This document shows, in pieces, positions 1 to 8,775 of a DNA stretch of 48,176 nt. A program made the position numbers and the translations under genes. The first letter of the stretch is position 1, and each line of letters starts with the position of its first letter. Under the pieces are notes generated by a model. That model was not told where the DNA came from, searched no databases, and saw nothing but the letters and a program-made list of their open reading frames with translations. Source of the stretch: SAR86 cluster bacterium. Lineage in GTDB: Bacteria; Pseudomonadota; Gammaproteobacteria; Pseudomonadales; Pseudohongiellaceae. The DNA lies in NCBI GenBank assembly GCA_002401885.1, contig NVUL01000051.1, positions 1-48,176 of the forward strand, given 5' to 3'.

Positions 1-280
1 TCGATCGATTGCGCAGCGAGCTATCGGAGTTCAGTTGATATTTTCGACCTCCAGAAGTGAAAGAACGAGCTACGCCTCGTAATGCTGCTAATCAGCCTAA
101 GCTGATTAGTATCTATCTCTCCCTATCGGGATTCCCGTAACTCGAACAAAGGGAGAGATCTGCTAATATTGACCACCAGCCTTCACCTCCCCATCCAGTT
201 GCTCCAAACCAGCAAGAGTTACCCTCCCTTCAGGGCAAGGAAGGGAGATTTGAACTCTCCAGTTCGATCGATTGTGCAGC
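1..280. repeat. 17-bp direct repeat, two copies 263 bp apart
   Basis: Copy 1 is at 1-17 and copy 2 at 264-280; they differ at one position (C/T at the twelfth base). Read in the same phase, both encode a similar short peptide (D-R-L-R/C-S). This suggests duplication of a piece of coding sequence rather than a regulatory site, but the left copy is cut by the window edge. Confidence 0.5.
88..158. repeat. Two adjacent stem-loops
   Basis: The first is a perfect 9-bp stem (88-96 with 101-109) and a 4-nt loop. The second is a 9-bp stem (116-124 with 150-158) enclosing a smaller CGGG/CCCG hairpin (127-130 with 134-137). A third, 7-bp stem lies at 224-230/241-247. None has a terminator-like T-run. 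They may be parts of an untranslated RNA or a mobile-element remnant. Confidence 0.5.
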
Positions 281-388
281 AATCAAGACTCGCGCGAAGC
301 AAGAGCCATCAGTGCTGGAGTGGAGGTCACTACTATCGAGGTCCACTTTGCCTGGTTTCGAGCAGGGCACGGGCTTCCTGAGGATTGA
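254..388 (+). pseudogene. Coding-like fragment without a clear start
   Basis: An open frame between in-frame stops reads as a plausible protein C-terminus, with a segment like REARAISAGVEVTTIEV followed by HFAWFRAGHGLPED. There is no ATG start; a TTG lies at 272. Amino-acid composition looks more protein-like than the other two frames. I do not recognise the family. It could be the 3' remnant of a decayed gene, and the repeat copy at its 5' end fits duplication. Confidence 0.25.
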
Positions 389-513
389 CTAGCCAATATT
401 GAAAGCCAAACTACTTATTGAATAAAATTTTCATGGAACCTGTATCGTTTGTACATGCTTGATTTAGTCAATGGGTGATTATCGCTAATGACCGTTAAGT
501 TGGCAGTACGATT

Positions 514-2025
514 TTATTCTATTGGCTGAGGTGTGGCAGTTACTGAGCGATTTCTGATGATTGAGATAATGGACGCTATTTTCTCTTTGGATACTGCCCC
601 GGTGAGATAGATAAGTGCAATATAAATCAGGCCACTAAGCAGGGCGCTTAGTAGAGTTCCATTGGTAGTCAACAATGAAACAAGGGCGACTGCAATGCCG
701 ACAGAGGCGTATATTTTAATTATTGGCAGCCACTGCAATCTGTAGTCGGCCATGTATAAACTGACAAAAATAACCGGGATAGTAGTTATGACAATTTCCA
801 CAAACAAATAGGAGCCGACAGCACCGAAAATTCCGTACCGCGGTATCATGTAGATAACCAGCAGGGTGCTAAATACAACTACGATCAACGTGAGCCACAT
901 GGTTTTCTTTTGGCCACCGCAAATAATTATTGGCGAAGACATGGCAATCGTCATGGATCTGGCCAGTATGCCCCAGGACAAGGCTCGCAGTATCGCGGCC
1001 GATTCAGCCATACTTTCGCCAAAAATCGAAATGATGAAATCCGAGCCGCTATAGACCAAGCAGAAAAAACCGCAGGCCACAACGCAGATTATCTCAACCA
1101 TATTTTGTTGAGTGGCAACAAAGCGATTTTTGTCTGAAGCCCAGGAGTTGCTCAGCAGCGTATAAAAAACATTGTTGATGGCTTGTGTGACTAACACAAT
1201 TGGATATACCAGCCGTATGGCTACGGAGTAGGCTGCGACCGCTTCCATGCTCAGCATTTTTGATAGTACAAGTGGAATGATGCTGTCATAGCAGGCAACC
1301 ATAATGCCTGCTATGCCCAGCGGCGCTGAGTGGTAGACTAAGGTGGTAATGTTTGTAGTGTCTTTGAAACTGAATGCAAACTTATGCGCCCCATGACCAA
1401 AATATAAATTTCCCAAGAAGTAAATTATTCTTGACGCCGTATGACAGGCCACCAGCGCCATCACGCTGGCTCCGTTCAACGCAAAGATCAGTGTCAAGAT
1501 GATCGATATCAGCACACCGCTAGATTCCGAAATCATGTCCTTGTACATGGTCATGTCCAGCCTGAAATTAACGCGATAGACTTGAGCCGCACCAAAGAAA
1601 GCTAGTGCCACACCGCCAATGAAGATAGCTGGGAGAAGGTGCGTGAATCCGAGTAGGTAGATGGCACCGACAGCGCTGCAATAAGCTACAAGTGTCTGCA
1701 CAATTTTTATGGAACTGAACGCGTGTAAAACCCTTGATCGGGTGTTGGTGTCTTGGGATATATTTCTTACCGCAATGTCGGTGAAACCAAAATCCATTAA
1801 CCATTCGCCAATATAGATAATGCTCATCACGACAACGTACTGGCCGAAAATTTCGGCGTTGGTGAGCCGAATGATAATCAGGTAGATCAACAGCCGGGAC
1901 AGGCTAACAAATAGCCTTCCGCTGACAAGGCTGAAAATGTTTTTGAACACACTTCTGTGAGAGTGGGCCGATGCGGGCATAGGTCTAGCCCGGAGGTCTA
2001 GCAAGGTCGGCAGCTGATTTGACAT
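514..2025 (-). CDS. Wzx-like polysaccharide flippase (MOP superfamily)
   Basis: A 503-residue polytopic membrane protein with many hydrophobic segments, beginning with an amphipathic N-terminus and a conserved-type opening (VFKNIFSLVSGRLFVSLSRL) typical of lipid-linked oligosaccharide flippases. It would move undecaprenyl-PP-linked repeat units to the periplasmic face of the inner membrane. It is the last gene of the 9477-514 operon and overlaps the upstream wzy-like gene by 41 nt. A second in-frame ATG at 1980, 4 nt past the wzy stop, would remove the overlap; neither start has a strong Shine-Dalgarno. Length fits the family. The family is confident, the transported substrate unknown. Confidence 0.88.
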   Translation of the reverse strand: MSNQLPTLLDLRARPMPASAHSHRSVFKNIFSLVSGRLFVSLSRLLIYLIIIRLTNAEIFGQYVVVMSIIYIGEWLMDFGFTDIAVRNISQDTNTRSRVLHAFSSIKIVQTLVAYCSAVGAIYLLGFTHLLPAIFIGGVALAFFGAAQVYRVNFRLDMTMYKDMISESSGVLISIILTLIFALNGASVMALVACHTASRIIYFLGNLYFGHGAHKFAFSFKDTTNITTLVYHSAPLGIAGIMVACYDSIIPLVLSKMLSMEAVAAYSVAIRLVYPIVLVTQAINNVFYTLLSNSWASDKNRFVATQQNMVEIICVVACGFFCLVYSGSDFIISIFGESMAESAAILRALSWGILARSMTIAMSSPIIICGGQKKTMWLTLIVVVFSTLLVIYMIPRYGIFGAVGSYLFVEIVITTIPVIFVSLYMADYRLQWLPIIKIYASVGIAVALVSLLTTNGTLLSALLSGLIYIALIYLTGAVSKEKIASIISIIRNRSVTATPQPIE

Positions 2026-3529
2026 TGGGAGAGTCTGTATTTTCCATATGCCACCACTGTATTGCGACTATCAGGGCAGCAATGATAAAGAAGACACGGC
2101 CGCAATTGCTGTTGCGAATAAAAAAACTGGCTAGGCCATCCACTGCCAGCGCAATGAGGCCGGCAAAGCAGCCCAAGTTGACTAAGGCGAGAAAAGGATC
2201 TTTGTAGGTGCCGATACCTCGTAATGAAATACGCATCAAATGGAAATAAAAACCCAAATACAGAATCAACCCGAGGGTGCCTTGCTCACTCCATATCAGC
2301 AAGTAAATGTTATGAACTACCGGCCAGTCGGCAATGGTCTCGAAGTTTCCCTGGACCCCAGTTAAAGTTTCCCAGATTGAATAGGGATGCATATGCCAGA
2401 CAAAGGAATTGAGGCCATGGCCCAGTATCGGTTTATCCATCGCCATTCGCATGGCGATTTCCATAAACTCAAAGCGGAAACTGACCGCACCCTCATCGCT
2501 TTGGGTGAGTCTTTTGAAGATAGGACCCGATAGTGCCGCCACCAATACAACAATTGTGACTATGATGGATAACCGAGCAAATACGTATTTTCTTTTTAGC
2601 TTTGGGTGCGTAAAAGATACGGCCATCAAAGTAACGAATGCCAGCATAAATGCTATCCATCCTGAGCGGGACAAGGTTAAGACTAACGCGACTATCCCCA
2701 TCATGAGGGTGATGGCGGTGAGAAATTTGTATAGCGGCTTTATTCCAGAGAACAAAATTGATATGCCAATGGGCATCAGCATAGCCAAAAAAATGGCCAA
2801 TAAATTGGGGTGTCCAATGAGTCCGCCGACCCGGTAAGTAAATCCCTGGGCATCAAGGCCGTAGGTCGCCTGAGAAGTATATTCTGCTGCCGCTTCTGTT
2901 ACCTCGCCTAAAATTTGCGCGCCAAGATTTAGGTTCAAAGTGTATTGGAGTAATGCGACTATGGACTGTAGGGCGACTGCAATCATTAGCGCGGCGACGA
3001 CTTGTTCAATTTGTTTTACTCTAACAACTTCGTTGACGATAACGATGAATAACAACGCCAGCTTAATCATTCGAAAAACTTCGAGTCCGGCCACTGCTCT
3101 CATTGGTCCGATGAGCATAGTGATGACTCCAAGTAGGCCTAGACCGATCCACCAGTACAGGACCTTTGGGAAGCGCATATTGGTTCTGTAGCCAATGCTA
3201 AAATCGCGGATCAAAAAGATTAGCAAGCCAAATATAAAAATATCGACGGCATCAAATGCAATCGATGCTGCTCCACCAATATGGGGGATAATCATAAAAC
3301 TTGCGTTGAGTTCAAATGGTGCAGTAAGAATCAAACCCCACAAAAAGAACAGCCGGGTATTGCCACAAGCCAGCAACATAGTGACAAATAGGCCTAGCGC
3401 AAAGAGACTAAAAACTAATTTGAAGCCGCCTAGAAAAATAACTAACACTACGATAGCAGCGCCCAGTGCCGCCACGGCCATCAAGAATAGGCTAGCAGCA
3501 GACTGTCGTGTTGTAGTACTTAATAGCAT
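1985..3529 (-). CDS. Wzy/O-antigen ligase-like membrane polymerase
   Basis: A 514-residue polytopic inner-membrane protein with roughly a dozen hydrophobic segments. It has the family-typical segment GLIGHPNLLAIFLAMLMP (about residue 235) and, in the C-terminal half, a periplasmic-loop-like region (GHGLNSFVWHMHPYSIWE) of the Wzy_C kind. It probably polymerises repeat units; ligases such as WaaL share this fold and cannot be excluded from sequence alone. Its place between a BY-kinase-like gene (9 nt upstream) and a Wzx-like flippase argues for the Wzy role in a Wzx/Wzy-dependent pathway. Confidence 0.85.
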   Translation of the reverse strand: MLLSTTTRQSAASLFLMAVAALGAAIVVLVIFLGGFKLVFSLFALGLFVTMLLACGNTRLFFLWGLILTAPFELNASFMIIPHIGGAASIAFDAVDIFIFGLLIFLIRDFSIGYRTNMRFPKVLYWWIGLGLLGVITMLIGPMRAVAGLEVFRMIKLALLFIVIVNEVVRVKQIEQVVAALMIAVALQSIVALLQYTLNLNLGAQILGEVTEAAAEYTSQATYGLDAQGFTYRVGGLIGHPNLLAIFLAMLMPIGISILFSGIKPLYKFLTAITLMMGIVALVLTLSRSGWIAFMLAFVTLMAVSFTHPKLKRKYVFARLSIIVTIVVLVAALSGPIFKRLTQSDEGAVSFRFEFMEIAMRMAMDKPILGHGLNSFVWHMHPYSIWETLTGVQGNFETIADWPVVHNIYLLIWSEQGTLGLILYLGFYFHLMRISLRGIGTYKDPFLALVNLGCFAGLIALAVDGLASFFIRNSNCGRVFFIIAALIVAIQWWHMENTDSPNVKSAADLARPPG

Positions 3530-3538
3530 GAGAGAAGC

Positions 3539-4375
3539 TTAGCGCTCGGAGAGAAGGTATCTGGTGTTGTAGATTTGATGATCCGCAAAGACCTCCTTTA
3601 TTTCATCAAAGTTTGATATTAGTGTGTTTCGCTCTTCCAGGTGAAGTAGAACAAGGTCTACGGATTTTGCAAAAGGCAGATAGCGGGTATCCATCAGAAT
3701 TTGATCTTGCTGGAATATCACGTAATCAAATTTTTTGGTTAACTCATCGATGATTGATCTCGCCTGCTTCTCGGATATATAAGGGACAGGATGCTCGGCG
3801 GAGTTTCCCGACGCGATAAAGGAAATATTTTCTTTTATTGGGTGGATTACTGAATCGATACTGGGCTGAGGGTCCTTAATGGAAAGTGCGTCCATTATCC
3901 CCTGGCGTTCGTCTAAGTTCAGTAACTGGGTAAGTCCATTGGCTTTAAAAGTGGCATCGATAATCAAAACACTGCTACTAAGTTCGTCCTGCAGGAAGTG
4001 GCTCAACATCAATAAGACTTCGCTGTTGGTCCTCATGTCGGTACCCGAAGAGAAAACAAGAGATTTCCCTCCTTGGACTTCTATCAAGTCCTGTACTATT
4101 TGGCGTGCTAAATAACGGTAAGCATTAGAGGGTAGCACTGGATTGCTGAATCGCTGTTTAATATTATTGACGATGGCTCGTGCTAATTTGGAAATAAAGG
4201 CGAAGGCCTGTTTGCCTACTGCAAACAGGCGCTTTTTAGTCGCCCAGTTGGAGGCCTGTTCCACGGCAATTTTGCGCGACGTGAACGGCTCTTCCTCATT
4301 AGCGGATGCAGACTCAAGAGCGTGTTGATTGGAAGTCTCTTGATTAGACCTCTCTAGCTTAGGTGACAAGTGCAT
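3539..4375 (-). CDS. Degenerate BY-kinase/CpsD-like P-loop protein
   Basis: A 278-residue protein in the position normally held by the bacterial tyrosine autokinase of Wzx/Wzy systems. The fold is suggested by the order of elements: a beta strand plus loop at 105-120 (SLVFSSGTDMRTNSEV) where Walker A should be, then VLIIDATFK (136-144) where Walker A' (VLLIDADLR-type) should be. The loop lacks the GK[S/T] lysine, the second Walker A' aspartate is lost, the Walker B position reads YVIFQQDQ, and no C-terminal tyrosine cluster is present. The N-terminal 80 residues are polar with no membrane span. I infer a non-catalytic partner of the Wzz protein encoded just upstream (16 nt gap). The family assignment rests on context and pattern. 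Confidence 0.7.
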   Translation of the reverse strand: MHLSPKLERSNQETSNQHALESASANEEEPFTSRKIAVEQASNWATKKRLFAVGKQAFAFISKLARAIVNNIKQRFSNPVLPSNAYRYLARQIVQDLIEVQGGKSLVFSSGTDMRTNSEVLLMLSHFLQDELSSSVLIIDATFKANGLTQLLNLDERQGIMDALSIKDPQPSIDSVIHPIKENISFIASGNSAEHPVPYISEKQARSIIDELTKKFDYVIFQQDQILMDTRYLPFAKSVDLVLLHLEERNTLISNFDEIKEVFADHQIYNTRYLLSER

Positions 4376-4391
4376 TCCTTCTTAGAAAAAA

Positions 4392-6041
4392 TCATAACTT
4401 CCCTAGTAATTTTCTTTGCGTGCCTTCTACCTGCTCGGGCAGTGCGTAGAGCTGGCGCATGAATTTGGTATCCCTAGATACAACGGCATAGACGGCATTA
4501 TTTGATGAGTTGGCAGATAGGTGATATCGGCTTACACGGCCGTAGATAAAATCAACAATTATGGCTGCCAGCACTCCCATGATAAGCCCAAGTATCAGTC
4601 CAGTGAGAAGCAAAAGTTTTTTGTTGGGCCAATAGGGCCTTTCGGGATATTCGGCATAATCTACTATCCGCATCGCAGCGGGCGCGGAGGCAATAGTTGC
4701 TAGGGATATGGCGGCCGTCGTGAGTCTGTCGCTGAGACCGGTGTATGTTAGTGACAGCATTGAACGCTCGCGCTCTAATTGCTGGGTTGCGTTAATTTTC
4801 CGGGGCAGGCTTCTAAGAGTTTCTGCCATGTTGCTGTCGGCTTGTCTTTTTGTCGCGAGGTTGGCTCGGACACCATATAACTCCGACATTAGTACGCTTT
4901 TACGGCTTTCCAGTGATTGGTATATTGCACTAACCATTTCGGTGGACTGGGCGACTTCGTCTTCTTCTTCATTGTTCCAGAGTTCAGTAATGGCATCAAT
5001 TTGACGATTAATTTCCGCTACTTCCGGAGAGTCTTCACTGTAGCGGAGCTTTGTCTGTACAAGGCTGATCTGCAACTGGACGATTTGATTTCGCAGGGTA
5101 ATGCGGGCGGAGTTGCTTACTAACACCCTGCTGCCCACCACATTTTCGTCTTCGAGCTCTAGTTGGCGATTGAGTTCGCTCAACGTTGCCTCGATGTAAG
5201 CCAGTTGTGCCTCAGTCTCTACGATACCCCCCTGCAATTCCATCCACGAGTTCATTTGCAGTTTTTCTTTTTCATAGCCGAGTAGCATGCTGTTTTCTTC
5301 ATAGTGTGTTTCTAGTCGGCCCTCTACATCTTCCAGCCTATCTTGAGCTTTATCGACTTCCTGTTCCAGCGCCAGGTAGGCCGCTTCCGCTTCCTCTATC
5401 AGTCTATTCTGGCGCTCCGTTATGTATATATCTGCCATCCTGTTGACAATATCGGCAATTCGGGGGGAGGGCCCACGAGCGATCAGCGCAGCCACATTGG
5501 CATCGGGTACTGGCTGTAAAATGATCCCGTCTTTAAAACTAATTATCGTCTTACCACGCTCGAATTCTTCTGGAGTTAAGCTGTACTCTTGGTTCGTGGG
5601 GAAAAGCGAGAATTTAACTTTCCTGTACGCTTTGCCAATGGTTGATTCCACCCAGAGGTAGCCCACATGGCCCATGAAGCTGTGATAGACGTCGTCATAA
5701 CCCAATTCCATATCGTCTACGACTTGAGAAACGATCACACTTGAGGTCATCATTATTCCTTCATCGGCCAGCGCGTTGCTTCTGAACACATTCCAGTTCC
5801 GGTAAAATTCTTCGCGAGGTCCATCTGTGGGAGATTCAGCAAAAAATACAACCTCAGCTTGGTAACTAGCAGGAAATGCTGACATGTACATTATGACCAT
5901 AATTATGGTGAGTACTGTCGTTCCGGCAATGAGTAATTTGTGGCAGAACAGCGCCTGCTTCAACCTCTCAAGTGATTTTTGAAAATCAAAGGAGTCCGCT
6001 TCAGGGTGATGGGGGATTGCCTCAATAATTTGGTTGTTCAT
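4392..6041 (-). CDS. Wzz-type polysaccharide co-polymerase
   Basis: A 549-residue inner-membrane protein of the polysaccharide co-polymerase family, which sets chain length and contacts the Wza channel. It has TM1 at about 35-56, a long periplasmic region rich in predicted coiled coil (about 205-420, e.g. repeated Glu/Leu/Gln patterns), and a proline-rich stretch (YPERPYWPNKK, 465-475) leading into TM2 at about 476-497. The cytoplasmic tail has no kinase domain, so any kinase function must come from the next gene, which is degenerate. Its start overlaps the wza-like stop by 4 nt, showing translational coupling. Confidence 0.88.
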   Translation of the reverse strand: MNNQIIEAIPHHPEADSFDFQKSLERLKQALFCHKLLIAGTTVLTIIMVIMYMSAFPASYQAEVVFFAESPTDGPREEFYRNWNVFRSNALADEGIMMTSSVIVSQVVDDMELGYDDVYHSFMGHVGYLWVESTIGKAYRKVKFSLFPTNQEYSLTPEEFERGKTIISFKDGIILQPVPDANVAALIARGPSPRIADIVNRMADIYITERQNRLIEEAEAAYLALEQEVDKAQDRLEDVEGRLETHYEENSMLLGYEKEKLQMNSWMELQGGIVETEAQLAYIEATLSELNRQLELEDENVVGSRVLVSNSARITLRNQIVQLQISLVQTKLRYSEDSPEVAEINRQIDAITELWNNEEEDEVAQSTEMVSAIYQSLESRKSVLMSELYGVRANLATKRQADSNMAETLRSLPRKINATQQLERERSMLSLTYTGLSDRLTTAAISLATIASAPAAMRIVDYAEYPERPYWPNKKLLLLTGLILGLIMGVLAAIIVDFIYGRVSRYHLSANSSNNAVYAVVSRDTKFMRQLYALPEQVEGTQRKLLGKL

Positions 6042-6793
6042 CGGTTATTAAGGTCCGCAAGTAGTTCGAATTGTAAATAGGGTGACAGAATTAAGTTTAC
6101 AGCGGATAGTGGTTCAACAATAAAATCTGTCAGGAAGCGGCCTACCTGCGAGCGCATATTTTCTGGAACAACAATTAGGTCATCTGCTCTGAGGGCGGTG
6201 TTTTGAAACTGCAAATAAGGTCCAATCGGACCATCAGTCTCCCCGTCCATAAAATGCATTCGTAGAAAACCGTCGTCATCAAGACGGACTAGGGCAATTT
6301 CTCCTTTCGCTCCATCACGCGTTATCCCGCCTGCAAAAGCAATAGCCTGGGCCAGCGTTTTAGCCTGCCGTAGAGGTACTGCCGTGACTCCGCGCACATC
6401 TCCATATACATATACCATCGGCTCTATGGGGTTGACCAGTATGATAGTGACCTCCGGGTCCACGAGTCGGCCGCTCAACCTTCCGGTTATTGTAGCATCG
6501 AGCTCGCTAATTGAGAGTTCCGCTGCTTTAACATCATCGAGAAGTGGCAGTGATACAAAACCATCTGCTCGAATTGTCACTACGCGTGAAACATCACTAT
6601 TGCGGTAAACGGCGACTTCCAACTGATCTCCTGGTACCAGGACATACTCCCGCGAATAGCGTTCTAACGATGCAATGACCTCGGGCTCAGCTGGCAATTG
6701 GTACGCGTCTTGTGAGGAGCAGGCCGTAATAACCAGTGTTAGCAATGTTGTCGCAATAAACAGCAGCGAAGGGTTTTTATCTTTGTCTTTCAA
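6038..6793 (-). CDS. Wza-like outer-membrane polysaccharide export lipoprotein
   Basis: A 251-residue lipoprotein with a signal peptide ending in a lipobox (LVITAC, lipidated Cys25). Residues 50-115 match the Poly_export domain (YVLVPGDQLEVAVYRNSDVS), followed by one SLBB-like domain (about 125-190, with VYVYGDVRG and AIAFAGGI). E. coli Wza is about 380 residues with several such domains, so this is a short form, common in PEP-CTERM/EPS-type loci. It forms the outer-membrane exit for the polymer together with the Wzz protein encoded next, with which it overlaps by 4 nt. Confidence 0.88.
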   Translation of the reverse strand: MKDKDKNPSLLFIATTLLTLVITACSSQDAYQLPAEPEVIASLERYSREYVLVPGDQLEVAVYRNSDVSRVVTIRADGFVSLPLLDDVKAAELSISELDATITGRLSGRLVDPEVTIILVNPIEPMVYVYGDVRGVTAVPLRQAKTLAQAIAFAGGITRDGAKGEIALVRLDDDGFLRMHFMDGETDGPIGPYLQFQNTALRADDLIVVPENMRSQVGRFLTDFIVEPLSAVNLILSPYLQFELLADLNNR

Positions 6794-6794
6794 T

Positions 6795-7799
6795 TTAGTC
6801 TTTATGCCTCAGTAAGGGGGCTTCCCGGGTCACCGGTAATGTGGGCAAAACCCAGCTCAGCACTCTCGGTGCAAATAGCGCGAATGGAGCAATAAGCCAC
6901 AGTCTTACGGAGAATATATTGCAACTAAAGCATTTCAAGATAAACCTTCTGCATTCATTAAAGTGCCCGTGGCGCACCTTTATTAGCGCTTTTGCACGAA
7001 ATAATTGGCCCAGTGCCATTTTTCGTCGTCGTTCGGCATAGCCCGTGTATTGGCGGTTTTCAAACAGGTAAATCATCGCGTTCACGGTTTTCTCATTATC
7101 CAGCAGTTTTATATAATGCCTCATGGAGCCGGAGTGAAAGCGAAATGTCAACAATTGCTCTTTTTGGTACCAAGCTTTAGCTCCGATATCGCCCAGGCGC
7201 AAGAAAATATCGGTTTCAAAAGGGTAGTTGCCTACACCGTTAAGGTCTACAAAGCCTGAGGCGAGTAGGCTTTCAGTACGGAATAGGGTACCTGATATTA
7301 ATGTGAAGCCACAAGCTAGGTGGGTATCCAATACTGAAATTTCACCCTGTAGCTCATTGTCGCGCCCGTGATCAGCCAGGAATTTCCGTTGTACTTGTGC
7401 GGATTTCTCACCGTGCTCATCAATGATAATCGCGTCAGAGACGAAGAAGGCACAATTGGATGATTCACCCAGACATTTGACGGCTTTTTCCACATAATTT
7501 TCGCCGAGCATATCATCATCGTGAAGGATCATGAAATATTGGCTTTGGGCCGCGGCGGCAAAGAAATAGCGCCCCTGACCGTATTCACCTATATTTTCAG
7601 GCTGCTGGTGAAAGCGGATACGTGGATCGTCGAGTTCGGAAATAAAGCTTGATATGGACTCCGTAACCCCGGGGTCCGAACAGTTATCGCTAACTACTAC
7701 TTCAACGTCAGTGTAGCTTTGAGCGAGGACACTGCGAATCGCGTCCTGAACAAAGTCCGGACGATTGATAGTGGGTATGCCAATGAAAACGCTCGCCAT
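6795..7799 (-). CDS. GT2 family glycosyltransferase
   Basis: A 334-residue cytoplasmic GT-A enzyme. The N-terminus has the classic start (VFIGIPTINRPDFVQDAIRS) and nucleotide-sugar binding pattern VVVSDNCSDPG (35-44). The metal-binding acidic motif is HDDD at 93-96. It would add one sugar to the lipid-linked repeat unit; donor and acceptor cannot be told. It lies 1 nt from wza and 3 nt from the dehydratase gene, so it belongs to the same transcript. Confidence 0.88.
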   Translation of the reverse strand: MASVFIGIPTINRPDFVQDAIRSVLAQSYTDVEVVVSDNCSDPGVTESISSFISELDDPRIRFHQQPENIGEYGQGRYFFAAAAQSQYFMILHDDDMLGENYVEKAVKCLGESSNCAFFVSDAIIIDEHGEKSAQVQRKFLADHGRDNELQGEISVLDTHLACGFTLISGTLFRTESLLASGFVDLNGVGNYPFETDIFLRLGDIGAKAWYQKEQLLTFRFHSGSMRHYIKLLDNEKTVNAMIYLFENRQYTGYAERRRKMALGQLFRAKALIKVRHGHFNECRRFILKCFSCNIFSVRLWLIAPFALFAPRVLSWVLPTLPVTREAPLLRHKD

Positions 7800-7802
7800 T
7801 GC

Positions 7803-8774
7803 TTAGCTTTCGTTCACCGAGCGATACCATTCAAAAGTCTCGGCCAGCCGTTCCTCTACGCTGGCGCCTGGCGTCCAAGCCAGGATCTCTTTAGCCCGGT
7901 CCGACGACAAGTACTGGTGTAATATTTCTCCCTGGGCGGTGTTTTGGACATCGGGTTGAAGATCTTCGCGCTTGGCCGATTTGAGTATCAGCCGTGTTAA
8001 TTCCAGAACTGACAGTGGCTCTCCAGTACCTATGTTGAACGCTGTGCCGTGTATCGAATCGTTATCCATGTGCTCGGCCAATACCCTGTAAGCATCGGCG
8101 ATATCTTTGACAAATACATAGTCGCGTTTTGGTGAGCCGTCGCTGCGAATAATGGGGCGCCTATTGTTGACAATATCTCGCATGGTTCCCGGGACGATGC
8201 GGTCGTAGTTTAAATCGCCAGGGCCGAATAAGTTGCCGCAGCGAGTAATACAAACTGGCGTACTATAGGTATTGTGATAGGTGCTAGCAATTAAGTCGGC
8301 ACAACTTTTGGAGACGTCGTAGGGATGGTTTCCCTGTAGCGCAAAATCTTCGTTGTACGGTAGCGTTTCGTGTTGGCCGTAGGCTTTGTCACTTGACGCG
8401 ATGACTACTCGTGTGACTAGTGAATTGCGTCTGCAGGCCTCGAGCAATACCCAGGTGCCTTTAATATTAGCTTCAAAAGTGGCCATGGGATTGCGATTTG
8501 CTACACCAACAATTGCCTGAGCTCCCAAGTGAAAGACAGTGTCGATATGGTATTCGTTAATTGTTCGCTCAATGACATCGTAGTCTTCGAGTTGGCCGTT
8601 GATCAAGGTAACGTGCTTGTCGAGCCCATTGCTGAAGAAAGATGAGTGCGGTACCCGGTCGCGCACCAGGCCAACCACGTTGGCGCCTTGTTTTACCATG
8701 GCATCGGTAAGCCAGTAGCCCAAAAACCCCGTACAGCCGGTGATAAAAACGTTTCTGTTATGCCAAAAGCTCAT
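7803..8774 (-). CDS. CDP-glucose 4,6-dehydratase-like SDR
   Basis: A 323-residue extended short-chain dehydrogenase. NAD-binding glycine motif TGCTGFLG is at 12-19, the catalytic pair YDVSK at 152-156, and the Ser/Asp region ASSDKAYG at 126-133. The opening SFWHNRNVFITGCTGFLG resembles RfbG-type CDP-glucose 4,6-dehydratases, which usually are about 355 residues. It sits 1 nt downstream of a gene like glucose-1-phosphate cytidylyltransferase, so the pair would make CDP-4-keto-6-deoxyglucose, precursor of 3,6-dideoxy and branched sugars. A GDP- or dTDP-sugar substrate is possible but less likely given the neighbour. Confidence 0.78.
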   Translation of the reverse strand: MSFWHNRNVFITGCTGFLGYWLTDAMVKQGANVVGLVRDRVPHSSFFSNGLDKHVTLINGQLEDYDVIERTINEYHIDTVFHLGAQAIVGVANRNPMATFEANIKGTWVLLEACRRNSLVTRVVIASSDKAYGQHETLPYNEDFALQGNHPYDVSKSCADLIASTYHNTYSTPVCITRCGNLFGPGDLNYDRIVPGTMRDIVNNRRPIIRSDGSPKRDYVFVKDIADAYRVLAEHMDNDSIHGTAFNIGTGEPLSVLELTRLILKSAKREDLQPDVQNTAQGEILHQYLSSDRAKEILAWTPGASVEERLAETFEWYRSVNES

Positions 8775-8775
8775 G

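Larger units (their letters stand above)
1..513. other. Gene-poor left flank with structured DNA
   Basis: No confident gene is visible here. The stretch holds a 17-bp direct repeat (1-17 and 264-280, 16 of 17 identical), three short inverted repeats (88-109, 116-158, 224-247) and a coding-like open frame at 254-388. It lies downstream of the minus-strand wzx-like gene, so some of the hairpins could act at the 3' end of that operon, but none is followed by a clear T-run on the minus strand. Confidence 0.5.

Noticed and set aside
257-270. tRNA T-loop-like GTTCGATCG
   Set aside because: No acceptor, D or anticodon arms can be folded around it.
169-381. 70-codon plus-strand frame in the left flank
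   Set aside because: Low-complexity basic composition and no ribosome binding site; the overlapping frame at 254-388 looks more protein-like.
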